Source: Enterovibrio gelatinilyticus
GTDB lineage: Bacteria; Pseudomonadota; Gammaproteobacteria; Enterobacterales; Vibrionaceae
Direction of reading: 5' to 3'
DNA length: 64,000 nt
NCBI RefSeq assembly: GCF_028683095.1
Contig: NZ_JAJUBC010000002.1
Span: forward strand, 248,001-312,000
Positions 31,034-39,990 of the stretch are shown here, piece by piece (position 1 is the first letter of the stretch; the number at the start of each line of letters is the position of its first letter). Below the pieces are notes generated by a model that had not been told where the DNA came from, ran no database searches, and was given only the letters and a program-made list of their open reading frames with translations. Position numbers and translations under genes: made by a program.

Positions 31034-32653
31034 TTAGTTTTCCGGGAACCAATCATTAAGCAAATCACGTGAGCGCTGAATTTCTTCTTGCCACGTTTGC
31101 TCGCCGACGACCGATGGTTGCAGCAAAATAACCAGTTCAGTTTTTTGCTTCATACGGTTCACGTTACGGAAGAAATGCCCCAGCCCTGGAATATCACCAA
31201 GCAACGGGACTTTTGACACCATCTCTTCATAGCTTGATTTCATCAAGCCACCGATCACCACCACATCGCCCGAGCGGGCATGGATAATAGAATCTGATTC
31301 ACGGATCGAGGTCTTCGCCAACGGCAAAACATAAGGCTGAGAAGCGCTGCCTAGCTGAATGGTTTTCTCTTCCGTCACCACATCAATCACCGCAGGGTGA
31401 ACATGCAGTAATACGCCGTTGTCGTCGTCAATTTGTGGCGTCACATCCAGCGAGATACCAGAGAAGAACGGGGTTAATTCAATGTTAGGGCCTGATTCAG
31501 AGTTGTCGCCCGAAGAATCACTCGACGAAATGTCGGTCACGAAATACTCGTCACCACCCACTTTGATCACCGCTTTTTGATTGTTCGCTGCTGTAACACG
31601 AGGGCTAGAGAGCACATTCACATCACCTTGGGTATCAAGGAAACTCAGCACGGCATCGAAGTGGCCGTCAGTGATAGTGACATTGGTTTGACCGCCAATC
31701 ACATTGGAAATCAAATCACCGGCAAGATCAGAAATAGGACGACTAACGCTGATGCCACCACTGCCTATCGATTGGCTGATGTTGGACCAATTGACACCTT
31801 GCTGATAGCCATCACTCAAGGTCACTTCCAGAATTTTTGCCTCAAGGATCACCTGACGCTTTAGTCGCTTTTGGGATGCATCAAGGAAGCGTTTCACTTC
31901 ACGCAATTCGTTCGGGTACGCTTTTACCGTGATCAGACTCGCTTGCGGCGACACCACGATACTGCGCCCTTCACCCGTGCCAATCATGGCGCCGACGGCG
32001 CGTTCTAGTTGCACCCAAAAGCTGCTTTCTGAACGCGTTTCGATGACTGTGCCACCCGTGGGCACCGATGTACGCTCGGTGCTTTCGCTGTCACCATTTG
32101 ATGAACTGGAATCGGTAGATATCGCCCCCGTGCTGATCGAGGTGAGCGAGACACCTGAACGTTGCAGTTGCAAATAATCAACAGGGAAGGTTTCGGAGCG
32201 AAGCGTGGCAGGGAAGACTTGGATCAATCGCCCATGAATTTCCACGTTATAGCCGTAGATATCCGACACCACATCCAGCGCTTCTGTCACCGTCACATCT
32301 TTCAGCGAAACCGTCACCTTGCCGCTAACATCCGGATGCATCACGAGGTTGTAGTCAGTACCTTGCACCAAGCTACCAAAAAAGGCTTTCGCATCGACAT
32401 GATTGGCATTAATACGTAAACGGTTTTCCACTATGTCGCCGCTACCGGACACATCTGAAAAATCGCCCATAAGATCTTGAGACACCGCATCAGGGAGATC
32501 AGAAAGAGGCTGACCACTGTTTTGGGCGTACGCTTGATTTAGCGCTTCTTGCACTTCTGTCGGTTGGTTATGCCCAACACTTTGGCATGCAGACAAAAGC
32601 AGACTAGTGATGAAGACTATCAATGGTTTATTCAAAAAATTCATCTTATTCAC
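31034..32653 (-). CDS. mshL: MSHA secretin MshL
   Basis: Outer-membrane secretin ring for the MSHA pilus. A lipoprotein signal with lipobox LLSAC (Cys23), an STN/secretin N-domain (about residues 75-150), a Ser/Thr-rich loop, and the C-terminal secretin domain (about 330-520) with GGLMKSSYEEMVSKVPLLGD, a strong secretin signature. It has 539 residues. Its ATG overlaps the mshK stop by 4 bases. Confidence 0.96.
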   Translation of the reverse strand: MNKMNFLNKPLIVFITSLLLSACQSVGHNQPTEVQEALNQAYAQNSGQPLSDLPDAVSQDLMGDFSDVSGSGDIVENRLRINANHVDAKAFFGSLVQGTDYNLVMHPDVSGKVTVSLKDVTVTEALDVVSDIYGYNVEIHGRLIQVFPATLRSETFPVDYLQLQRSGVSLTSISTGAISTDSSSSNGDSESTERTSVPTGGTVIETRSESSFWVQLERAVGAMIGTGEGRSIVVSPQASLITVKAYPNELREVKRFLDASQKRLKRQVILEAKILEVTLSDGYQQGVNWSNISQSIGSGGISVSRPISDLAGDLISNVIGGQTNVTITDGHFDAVLSFLDTQGDVNVLSSPRVTAANNQKAVIKVGGDEYFVTDISSSDSSGDNSESGPNIELTPFFSGISLDVTPQIDDDNGVLLHVHPAVIDVVTEEKTIQLGSASQPYVLPLAKTSIRESDSIIHARSGDVVVIGGLMKSSYEEMVSKVPLLGDIPGLGHFFRNVNRMKQKTELVILLQPSVVGEQTWQEEIQRSRDLLNDWFPEN

Positions 32654-32976
32654 TGTACTACCTGCTCATTAAATACTGTCAGTGACCAGCGACGCTCACC
32701 GCGTTTTAGCGTCACACTGTTGTCATGAATTGCGCTGATGAAATAGCCATTAATTGACTGTCCTTTGCTGACACTTCGGCCATTAATGACTGCCGAACAC
32801 GCATTGTTACCACCACACAAAATGGCATCCAAACGGGGTAGACGATACGTCTTGGTTTTGGTTGCTTTGCTGGGAGCGTCATAACCCAGCGGCGCCGTCG
32901 GGTCGCTCTGTGCAAAGACGCCAAAAGACAGTGAGGTGAACGCAACAATCGCAACCCATCTACTCAACGCTTTCAT
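32650..32976 (-). CDS. mshK: MSHA biogenesis protein MshK
   Basis: Small periplasmic protein with a PilP/GspC-like role of supporting the secretin. Start at ATG 32976 is chosen because GGAGGT lies four bases upstream and because it gives a clean signal peptide, MKALSRWVAIVAFTSLSFGV, cleaved before QSDPTAP. The DPTAPL segment and the KGQSINGYFISAIHDNSV segment fit MshK/PilP. It has 108 residues and overlaps mshJ by 17 bases. Confidence 0.88.
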   Translation of the reverse strand: MKALSRWVAIVAFTSLSFGVFAQSDPTAPLGYDAPSKATKTKTYRLPRLDAILCGGNNACSAVINGRSVSKGQSINGYFISAIHDNSVTLKRGERRWSLTVFNEQVVQ

Positions 32977-33616
32977 TGGCACCTCCAATAAACACGGCGC
33001 TTTCACCCAAGGTGTAAACTTGCAGAGTCACCTCAGCCCACGGGTACTCGGTGACACGATAATCAACCTGCTTCCAGTAATACTTCACCGGCAAGGCTTC
33101 AAGCGCCGCCAAGTATTCCACGATGTCGAAATATCGCCCTTTAAGTGTCAATTCAATGGGATGGATGAAATAGCCCGCATCATCGGTATGTGTCAGCTGT
33201 TGTGCAGGCAGTGAAGTCATGGATAGCAGTGTCAAACGATCCGATTGCTTCAGCACGCTTTCCATCAAACCTGCCATTTTATCTGCGCTCACTAGGCCTT
33301 CCACTTTGTCAGCCATGCGCACGTCAAGGTCGGCAAGTTCTTGCGATAAATCGGCTAACTTTTGTTCAAGCTCAGCATTCGGCGACACGCTCAACTTGTC
33401 TTGTTTAAGTTGGTTGAGCGTTAAAAAATCTTGCGTACTTTGCTGCTGTTGCGCGATTTGGCCAGTCAGTTGATTCAAGGTTTTAGTCATCGGCTCAATA
33501 AACAACAACATGCCAATGGCTAAAATGCCCCCCCAGCCTGCCAATGCAATAAGCCACTGCTCGCGGGGAGAAAGCGCATCGAAGCCTTGCTTTAAGCGTT
33601 CAATCAATGCGTTCAT
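32960..33616 (-). CDS. mshJ: MSHA biogenesis protein MshJ
   Basis: PilO/GspM-like inner-membrane alignment protein. One N-terminal helix (about residues 20-42), a coiled coil (about 45-110, LNQLTGQIAQQQQSTQDFL) and a small ferredoxin-like domain. It has 218 residues. Its ATG overlaps the mshI stop by 4 bases. Confidence 0.9.
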   Translation of the reverse strand: MNALIERLKQGFDALSPREQWLIALAGWGGILAIGMLLFIEPMTKTLNQLTGQIAQQQQSTQDFLTLNQLKQDKLSVSPNAELEQKLADLSQELADLDVRMADKVEGLVSADKMAGLMESVLKQSDRLTLLSMTSLPAQQLTHTDDAGYFIHPIELTLKGRYFDIVEYLAALEALPVKYYWKQVDYRVTEYPWAEVTLQVYTLGESAVFIGGANESVE

Positions 33617-35064
33617 TTCTCGGCCTCTCCTTTCTCACGTTTAGCATTCAAGCTAAATGCAAGACGTTCGTTTTCATCACGGGTTAGCGCCATTTTTTCA
33701 AACACACGTCCAGACAGCGGTTTTTGTGTTTGGAAACTTTGTAACCATGCAGGAACAGAGGAAGGCGTGGCAGCAAGTCCCTTGATATCAAGCGTGTCTC
33801 GCCCTATTGCAATCTCAGACACGGAAATATCTCGACGTGAAAGATCAGATAGCGCTCGAAAAACCGAGGCATAACCTTGTTGTAACGCGGCGTCATGAAC
33901 CGCAACCGCTTCTAGCGCTTTTTGTCTTGATGTGATCGCCGCTTCGGCTCGGCTAACGTCATTCAACATATTGAGCGATGGCACATGCAGCGCTAACTGA
34001 TCGTTAAGATGATTCGACGCAGACTCCGCCACGCTACGCGACTGCGTGGCAGTTTCTAATGCCTTATTCGATTGGGACACTTGCCACTGTTGGTAAGCAG
34101 CCACTAACACAATCAATAGCCCTGTCAGCCCCCAAATCAGCAGCATTTTTTCAAAGGTAAGAAACGCACGACTGGGTGAGAGATCGTCACTGAAAAGGTT
34201 AATATCAGGCGAGCAATCGCGGTTGAGAGACGCCAATGCAATATGCTGTTGGTGCTCACCCGTCTCAAACAATGTTTGAGGACGAACAGACACCGATAGT
34301 CGAGAAGAAAGCTGAAAAGCAAGCTCGGTATCATCAACGCCTTGTACGCCAACAACTAAACCGCTGACATTGGCATGCTTTAGCTGCGAACGCAGATAAT
34401 CTAATGAGCGCTGTATTTCTAGTGCCAAATCGTCAATCACCAAAGGGGGTAACTGATCCCCTTCAATCATCATGCCTCGCACTTGGCGCTGAAAGCACAG
34501 TTTTCCTTGGTCAAAAACCGCTATTTGTAACACTCCCTGACCATCACGCGTCAGGACCATTTCAGCTTTGTCTAATTGCGTCCACTGGCGTAATACCACA
34601 TCTTCAGGCGATACCGCTGTCAGTTTGCACTGGCGCTTTTCAAGAGCAGCATTGAATTGAAGCAAAGGTTGTTTATGACAAACAAACGCTTGAAAACGGT
34701 TAGCAATCGGAGAAGAAAAACCATCTGCGACAATGTCGGACGGTGAGTCGGACAGGAAGTCTTTGAGCTTGAATGGCAACGCTGCTCGAATGTCTTCTTG
34801 AGACAATTTCGGGTCATCAATTAATAGCGTTTGATAAAGGCCATGCCCCAAGACTAAATGAATATCAGATTTGGTGATTTCATGGCGATTTAGCAGCTGC
34901 AATGCTGCAGACCAAGGGGCAGTATCTGTGACTGATTGAGCGTCTACCTGCGCGACGCCATTATTTTGATAACCAATGACGACCTGACTGACAGATACGA
35001 CAAGGCTAACAACATTTCGCTGCCTTGATGAAGAAAAACGCGCAAGAAGAGTGGAAGCGGCCAT
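33613..35064 (-). CDS. mshI: MSHA biogenesis protein MshI
   Basis: Actin-fold plus membrane protein equivalent to a PilM-PilN fusion or GspL. The cytoplasmic N-terminal part resembles PilM (LALEIQRSLDYLRSQ, GLVVGVQGVDD). One membrane helix (about residues 308-326, LLIWGLTGLLIVLVAAYQQW) and a coiled-coil periplasmic part follow. It has 483 residues. First gene of the msh operon after csrD; 156 bases separate them. Confidence 0.9.
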   Translation of the reverse strand: MAASTLLARFSSSRQRNVVSLVVSVSQVVIGYQNNGVAQVDAQSVTDTAPWSAALQLLNRHEITKSDIHLVLGHGLYQTLLIDDPKLSQEDIRAALPFKLKDFLSDSPSDIVADGFSSPIANRFQAFVCHKQPLLQFNAALEKRQCKLTAVSPEDVVLRQWTQLDKAEMVLTRDGQGVLQIAVFDQGKLCFQRQVRGMMIEGDQLPPLVIDDLALEIQRSLDYLRSQLKHANVSGLVVGVQGVDDTELAFQLSSRLSVSVRPQTLFETGEHQQHIALASLNRDCSPDINLFSDDLSPSRAFLTFEKMLLIWGLTGLLIVLVAAYQQWQVSQSNKALETATQSRSVAESASNHLNDQLALHVPSLNMLNDVSRAEAAITSRQKALEAVAVHDAALQQGYASVFRALSDLSRRDISVSEIAIGRDTLDIKGLAATPSSVPAWLQSFQTQKPLSGRVFEKMALTRDENERLAFSLNAKREKGEAEK

Positions 35065-35220
35065 TTACGACTAATAGTTACTCAATACTGTTATAAAAAT
35101 GTGGGCGCCAAATCAACTTGGCATACAGCATACTCTATCAAAATTCCCGCCAAAAAATAAGTGCAGCGGCGACAATTTCATGACGCAATTGACTGATTTG
35201 TAAACACCGCGCGAGTTAGA

Positions 35221-37173
35221 TCATTTTTTACGCCAACGCTGGCGTTTTAAGGTGGCGGGGCTTGAGGAAAGCTCGGCACCAAGGAAGCGGCCTTGACCCC
35301 CTTGTACACCGAGTTGCATTAAGACATTCCATTCATGTTCAGACTCTACGCCTACGGCTAATACCTCCGTTGATGTCGGCTCACAAGCGCCGAGCATACT
35401 ACGTACATAAAGCTGGTTTTCTGGACGTTGATGAATATCTCGAATGAGGCTTCGATGAAGTTTGATGTACTTAGGTTGAATGTCTTTAACGTAGTGGGTA
35501 CTCACCACTGAACGACCTGCTTGATCGACCACCAACGCGCAGCCTAAGGCACGTATCATTCGCAAGGTTGGTCTCACCGCATCAAAGTGCTGCACCAGCG
35601 GCCCTTCAGATATTTCAACTTGCATGCGATTAAGCACACTGCGAGGCGTTTGCAATAACACATCTCGAAGCCATCTCTGGAAGGCGCGTTGACGCAAAGA
35701 TTCTGCGCAAATGTTCAATGAAAGTACTTCTCGACCATCACCGTTACGTAATTGATGAAGCGTTTTGGTGACGACATTGCGATCAAGCGTGGTGTTCATT
35801 CCCACCAGCTCGACACCATTCAAGAAACGAGAAGCCTTAATGATGAGTCCATTTTCATCTTTTATTCGGGCCAATAGTTCCGTATGCAGTAGTTCGCCGT
35901 GTACATCTTTGACCACTTGTCGATAGAGCTCTGGCCCACCACTTTCGAACACTCGGGTGAGCAATGTACGCCAACGCACGCTACCTCGTGCGTCATCCGC
36001 AGCCACGTCTTTCTTAAACGCATGCCAACCATTGCTTCCTTGTAACACGGCGCTTCGCTTGGCCATATCAACTTCTTCCATCAAGCGCCCACGTCGCTCT
36101 CCAGTACTGAAAAACGTCATGCCCATGTGCGCCCAATTATCTTCTTCTAACGGCTCAGGGGGCGACAGACGAGCCAGTGATTTCATCATTTGGTTGGCAA
36201 AAAGACGGGTGTCTTTTGCTGACTGGTGCGTCAGCAATAGGGCAAACTCGGTGTCGTAATATCGTGCTAACACGGCATCAGGAAAACGTTGGACCGCATT
36301 TGACAATACATTGCCCACTTCCTTGACCCATTCATCCGCCCCTGACTTGCCGACTTCCTGTGTAAGACTTTCCCAGTCGCCAATACGCAACATCAACACG
36401 GCACCTTGTGCACCTTTGTCTTGCAGCAAAGTTTGTAGGCGGTTATCAAACATCACGCGGTTTGCTGCACCGGTGAGTTTATCCAAGAAGGTATTGGTTC
36501 GAATGAAGGTATCAAAGCGGCTACGTTCTTGACGAGCATCTCGAAGCTCAACCAGCATTTGATCGAGCGCAATACTGGCCGTAGACGGCCATTCCCGGTC
36601 GTCGCCGGTTTGAACGTCTTCCGCTCGTCCCGCTAAAATCAACCGTCCACGGTGTTCAAGTAATTCCGCACCTAGCAACTGGATCCTTAACCATTTTATC
36701 CCCCACGTCAGTGCCAACACGATAATAAGCACAGCGAGAGATAACGAAGACATTGCACCAATGGAGTAGGCGAAATCCGCATAAGGCGGCACAGAACGAA
36801 TTTTGATGTAGAAGCCGGGATTACTCGGCAAGTCATAGTGGTTTTCTATCAATTCCAGCGGTTTAACCGCCGTTTGGACCTGCTCATAACGGTAGAGCAT
36901 GCCCGTTTTACTGCTAATTTCCAGTTCAACAACATCACTGGCCTTTAACAATTGAGGTAACCATAAACCGATGTTTTCGTTCGATGTCGGATTGGCAATA
37001 GCGTGATCAATTTCAGCCACCACTTTACCAAGGTAATGAGAAAGAAAATCCGTGCCTAATTTGCGGAAACTGACTGCCCCGCCGATAAACAAGACGAACA
37101 TGGCACAGACCACAATTAACGTAACGAAAGCGACTAACCGATTGGTTAGCTTCATCCCTGCAACTTTTCTCAT
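35221..37173 (-). CDS. csrD: Degenerate GGDEF-EAL regulator CsrD (MshH)
   Basis: Membrane protein that in E. coli targets the small RNAs CsrB/CsrC for RNase E decay; it does not make or break c-di-GMP. Two N-terminal membrane helices (about residues 15-35 and 135-160), a HAMP-like link, a GGDEF domain (about 235-375) whose signature is replaced by YYDTEF, and an EAL domain (about 395-640) whose signature is HTELLARI. Both active sites are degenerate, as in CsrD. It has 650 residues; a start seven codons in (37155) matches the E. coli N-terminus better but has a poor ribosome site. Confidence 0.92.
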   Translation of the reverse strand: MRKVAGMKLTNRLVAFVTLIVVCAMFVLFIGGAVSFRKLGTDFLSHYLGKVVAEIDHAIANPTSNENIGLWLPQLLKASDVVELEISSKTGMLYRYEQVQTAVKPLELIENHYDLPSNPGFYIKIRSVPPYADFAYSIGAMSSLSLAVLIIVLALTWGIKWLRIQLLGAELLEHRGRLILAGRAEDVQTGDDREWPSTASIALDQMLVELRDARQERSRFDTFIRTNTFLDKLTGAANRVMFDNRLQTLLQDKGAQGAVLMLRIGDWESLTQEVGKSGADEWVKEVGNVLSNAVQRFPDAVLARYYDTEFALLLTHQSAKDTRLFANQMMKSLARLSPPEPLEEDNWAHMGMTFFSTGERRGRLMEEVDMAKRSAVLQGSNGWHAFKKDVAADDARGSVRWRTLLTRVFESGGPELYRQVVKDVHGELLHTELLARIKDENGLIIKASRFLNGVELVGMNTTLDRNVVTKTLHQLRNGDGREVLSLNICAESLRQRAFQRWLRDVLLQTPRSVLNRMQVEISEGPLVQHFDAVRPTLRMIRALGCALVVDQAGRSVVSTHYVKDIQPKYIKLHRSLIRDIHQRPENQLYVRSMLGACEPTSTEVLAVGVESEHEWNVLMQLGVQGGQGRFLGAELSSSPATLKRQRWRKK

Positions 37174-37364
37174 TCTATATCCAACTCAAGGCGTGTGCCG
37201 TTCAGTATTCAGCATGTTAAAAACGTATATCCAAACCACCAAAAAAGAGGGAGAAATCAGGTAGTTTGGGTATGACGCTTTTTTACGCCGCGTAATTAGT
37301 TATTATCGTGCTTCACGGAACGAAAGTGAACGCAAACTCGATACTCAACCAAAAGAATCAAGAG

Positions 37365-38243
37365 ATGGATTGGATAACCTGCGCCAAAAGCTACATTACC
37401 GTTGTCGACATGGGGTCATTGGCACAAGCCGCCACGAAGCTCAACACCTCAAGCTCTGCACTATCAAAGCGCTTGGCTTGGTTAGAAAACCAACTGGGTG
37501 TGCAGCTACTGAAACGAACGACGCGCAACCTCACGATGACGGATGCTGGACGCTTGTTTTACCAACGCGGAAAATTGTTACTCGACGATTGGACACAGTT
37601 GGTGTCTGAAACGACGTCCACGTATGGCGAAGTCAGTGGTGTATTACGCATTGGCGCACCTCTTGCGACAGGCAGTCGGCTATTGGTGAACAACATAGGG
37701 GAGTTTCTTTCTGCTTACCCCAACATACAGGTAGAACTTCATACGCTGGCGCCAGGGCAACTGCCCGATCCTCACTTGGATATTGTGATTACCCGTGAAC
37801 TGGCTGACTTTAACTCCGCCAGCTTTATTGCAACGAAATTGTTTGATTTTCAGCCGCGATTTTTTGCCTCGCCCACTTACCTTGCGCAGCATCCACCAAT
37901 TATCGAACCCGAACAGTTACTGCAACATAACTGCTTGCTTTATGGCTCGACGAGTCACCCTCAGGAACATGAGTTTGAGCACGGCCGACGTTTACTGTTA
38001 ACCGGTAACTTTGTTTCGCCAAACCCAGAAGCTTTGGTGAATGCCGCTGTCGCGGGGTTAGGGATCATTCTGGTTGGAGATGTCACCATCAGAAAAGAGC
38101 TAGACCAAGGGCTGCTTGTTCCCGTTTTGTCCGATGTGCGCCAGCCCAAAAGCCCCGCTTACGCCTACTACCCAAAGCTCGAATACAATCACACGAAAAC
38201 CCGCTTGTTCATCGATTTCATCAAGCAAAAAGTCGTGCAGTAA
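37365..38243 (+). CDS. LysR-family transcriptional regulator
   Basis: LTTR with a winged helix-turn-helix in the first 60 residues (GSLAQAATKLNTSSSALSKR, then LENQLGVQLLKRTTRNL) and a periplasmic-binding-type effector domain from about 90 onward. I start at ATG 37365, giving 292 residues; an upstream GTG (37308) would add 19 residues that the family lacks. It resembles the DsdC/PtxR-like CrgA/AaeR group by its RTTRNLTMTDAGRLFYQRG segment. The convergent neighbour is a secreted PEBP protein; csrD is divergent. The effector and targets are unknown. Confidence 0.88.
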   Translation: MDWITCAKSYITVVDMGSLAQAATKLNTSSSALSKRLAWLENQLGVQLLKRTTRNLTMTDAGRLFYQRGKLLLDDWTQLVSETTSTYGEVSGVLRIGAPLATGSRLLVNNIGEFLSAYPNIQVELHTLAPGQLPDPHLDIVITRELADFNSASFIATKLFDFQPRFFASPTYLAQHPPIIEPEQLLQHNCLLYGSTSHPQEHEFEHGRRLLLTGNFVSPNPEALVNAAVAGLGIILVGDVTIRKELDQGLLVPVLSDVRQPKSPAYAYYPKLEYNHTKTRLFIDFIKQKVVQ

Positions 38244-38328
38244 TCACCCGCCAATTGGCCTGATTGGCTCGATATGAGAGCTTACTGACTCGCAGGATCA
38301 GGCGACACCACTTACGCGAATTAGGACA

Positions 38329-38892
38329 CTACTTACGCGCATTGGTTGGCGCGATTAACTGCGCTTCTCCTATTCGGTGTTGAAGAATGTAATACCCCGC
38401 TAACGCGGGAGAGCCGTTAACAGGCACACCGAGTTTTTCAACATCCAGAGCATACACGGTAATTTGATAATTATGAGGAGATGCTTTCGGCGGAGGACAA
38501 GCACCACCAAAGCCATGAAATCCAAAATCATTGCTCTGCATTTGTGCGCCTGCTGGCATTAATTTTCCATCTTCATTACCAGCATCAAGTGGCAATTGGT
38601 TAACACCCGCAGGAATATTGATCATCACCCAATGCCACCACCCGCTCCCTGTTGGTGCATCAGGGTCGTACATCGTCACGGCAAAGCTTTTGGTTCCTTC
38701 GGGGATATCTGTCCACGTCAATTCAGGAGACATATTCTCTCCCTGACAATCCCATTGATTGAATATTTGCTGAGACTTTAGCGTCTCACCTTCAACAACT
38801 TGAGGGCTGACCAATGTCATGGCTGATGCACTTATGGAAAGCCACGTAAGGGATATCGCGGCACTCAGGCAATGTTGAGTCAAACGGTTCAT
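38329..38892 (-). CDS. Secreted PEBP-family protein (YbhB/YbcL type)
   Basis: Phosphatidylethanolamine-binding/Raf-kinase-inhibitor-like protein. Start at ATG 38892 is supported by GGAGAG upstream and gives a signal peptide (MNRLTQHCLSAAISLTWLSI, cleaved after SASA). The ligand-pocket motifs are present: CQGENMSPELTW, the DPDAPTGSGWWHWVMINIP stretch and GFGGACPPP with HNYQITVYALD. It has 187 residues. Bacterial members are periplasmic and of unknown function. It converges with the LysR gene. Confidence 0.9.
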   Translation of the reverse strand: MNRLTQHCLSAAISLTWLSISASAMTLVSPQVVEGETLKSQQIFNQWDCQGENMSPELTWTDIPEGTKSFAVTMYDPDAPTGSGWWHWVMINIPAGVNQLPLDAGNEDGKLMPAGAQMQSNDFGFHGFGGACPPPKASPHNYQITVYALDVEKLGVPVNGSPALAGYYILQHRIGEAQLIAPTNARK

Positions 38893-39017
38893 ATCATCTC
38901 TCCGGCTATGGCAAATAAAGCCACAAGAGTATTGCTGCAATAGCCGAGATCATGCGGCTCATTCTTGATACTCGTTTCATTTAGTCCTTGTATCGAAAAG
39001 CTCACACTCTAGAAACG

Positions 39018-39043
39018 AAAAACCCCGCAAAAGCGGGGTTTTT
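39018..39043 (-). terminator. ssb terminator
   Basis: Perfect 11-bp inverted repeat AAAAACCCCGC / GCGGGGTTTTT with a 4-base loop, just after the ssb stop on the minus strand; the T-run works in either direction. Confidence 0.9.
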
Positions 39044-39062
39044 GAATCGGTTTGTCTGACAA

Positions 39063-39590
39063 TTAGAACGGAATATCGTCGTCAAAGTCAGGCATATCGT
39101 TGTACTGTTGCGGCGCTTGCTGTTGAGGCGGTTGCTGCGGCGCTTTCTGCGCTGGTTGCTGCTGGTAAGCTGGCTGCTGCGGTTGACCCCAGTTGCCTTG
39201 TTGTGAACTTTGCTGCGCAGGTTGACCTTGGCCACCCATGCCACCACCAGAACGGCTATCTAGCATTTGCATTTCATTCGCAACGATTTCAGTCGTGTAA
39301 CGATCTTGGCCATCTTGACCCTGCCATTTGCGCGTTTGCAAACGACCTTCCAAGTACACTTTTGACCCTTTTTTCAGGTATTCACCCGCGATTTCAGCCA
39401 AACGACGGTACATCACCACACGGTGCCATTCTGTCATTTCTTTGTTTTCACCAGTGTTCTTGTCACGCCACGTTTCTGAGGTCGCAACAGTCAAATTGGC
39501 AACCGCACCGCCATTTGGCAGATAGCGAACTTCAGGATCGTTACCCAAGTTGCCAATCAAAATTACTTTGTTTACACCACGGCTGGCCAT
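39063..39590 (-). CDS. ssb: Single-stranded DNA-binding protein
   Basis: Tetrameric SSB for replication, repair and recombination. The OB-fold N-terminus [20 protein letters not shown] starts at ATG 39590, with GGGAG seven bases upstream; the longer frame to 39689 is a spurious extension. A Gln/Pro/Gly-rich linker follows from about residue 115 ([16 protein letters not shown]), ending in the acidic protein-docking tail DFDDDIPF. It has 175 residues. In many gammaproteobacteria ssb is divergent from uvrA; here uvrA is more than 23 kb away. Confidence 0.97.
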   Translation of the reverse strand: MASRGVNKVILIGNLGNDPEVRYLPNGGAVANLTVATSETWRDKNTGENKEMTEWHRVVMYRRLAEIAGEYLKKGSKVYLEGRLQTRKWQGQDGQDRYTTEIVANEMQMLDSRSGGGMGGQGQPAQQSSQQGNWGQPQQPAYQQQPAQKAPQQPPQQQAPQQYNDMPDFDDDIPF

Positions 39591-39667
39591 ATTTTGCTCC
39601 CAAACCTTCTTCATTGCGTTATCAGTTTCTTTGCGGCGATACGCGCAAAGACGATATTTAGACCGCG

Positions 39668-39696
39668 ATGATAACAGAAGCCTGAGCATTGTTCAC
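39668..39696 (-). promoter_or_regulatory. Candidate ssb promoter with extended -10
   Basis: On the minus strand GTGAAC (39691-39696), 17-base spacer, and an extended -10 TGTTATCAT (ending at 39668). It lies about 75 bases before the ssb ATG. Confidence 0.45.
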
Positions 39697-39702
39697 AGGC
39701 TT
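39678..39702. repeat. Inverted repeat overlapping the ssb promoter
   Basis: AAGCCTG (39678-39684) and CAGGCTT (39696-39702) form a perfect 7-bp dyad with an 11-base centre. It covers the spacer and -35 of the proposed ssb promoter. It is not a LexA box (spacing is one base too long and the CTGT half is missing). Confidence 0.5.
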
Positions 39703-39990
39703 TCAATTGAAACTTAGAACACCGTATTGCTTGTGTCGCAACATGATGAAAACCTCGCAATATTGTTGAAACGGGCCAGACAGAAATCAGCGATATCAAC
39801 CAATTTGTATTAGACTTACAAAGAGCTTGCTAGAGTCGCCGTTGCCAACGCTTCGTTAGTAAGTTCAAAAAATGATACGAATGGCTTTCTGATTGCGCTT
39901 TAGAATGCTGCGGAAAACATGGTTAATCTGTTACTGTTGACATGTTACACAAAAGCGCAACATCTTCATCAAAAGCATTTAGGGATACAC

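Larger units (their letters stand above)
39591..39990. other. Divergent regulatory region between ssb and the QstR-like gene
   Basis: About 400 bases without a convincing gene. It holds a candidate ssb promoter (39668-39696), an inverted repeat overlapping it (39678-39702), and the start region of the QstR-like gene with AGGGA at 39981-39985. In Vibrio cholerae qstR is activated by TfoX and HapR; I cannot confirm their sites by eye. Confidence 0.4.

Noticed and set aside
39591-39689. Longer ssb frame adding 33 residues
   Set aside because: The ATG at 39590 gives the invariant SSB N-terminus and has a GGGAG site; the extension is in the regulatory region.
39928-39943. CTGTTACTGTTGACAT as a LexA box before the QstR-like gene
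   Set aside because: One half-site base is wrong and the centre is not AT-alternating; by contrast the uvrA box is near perfect. Probably chance.
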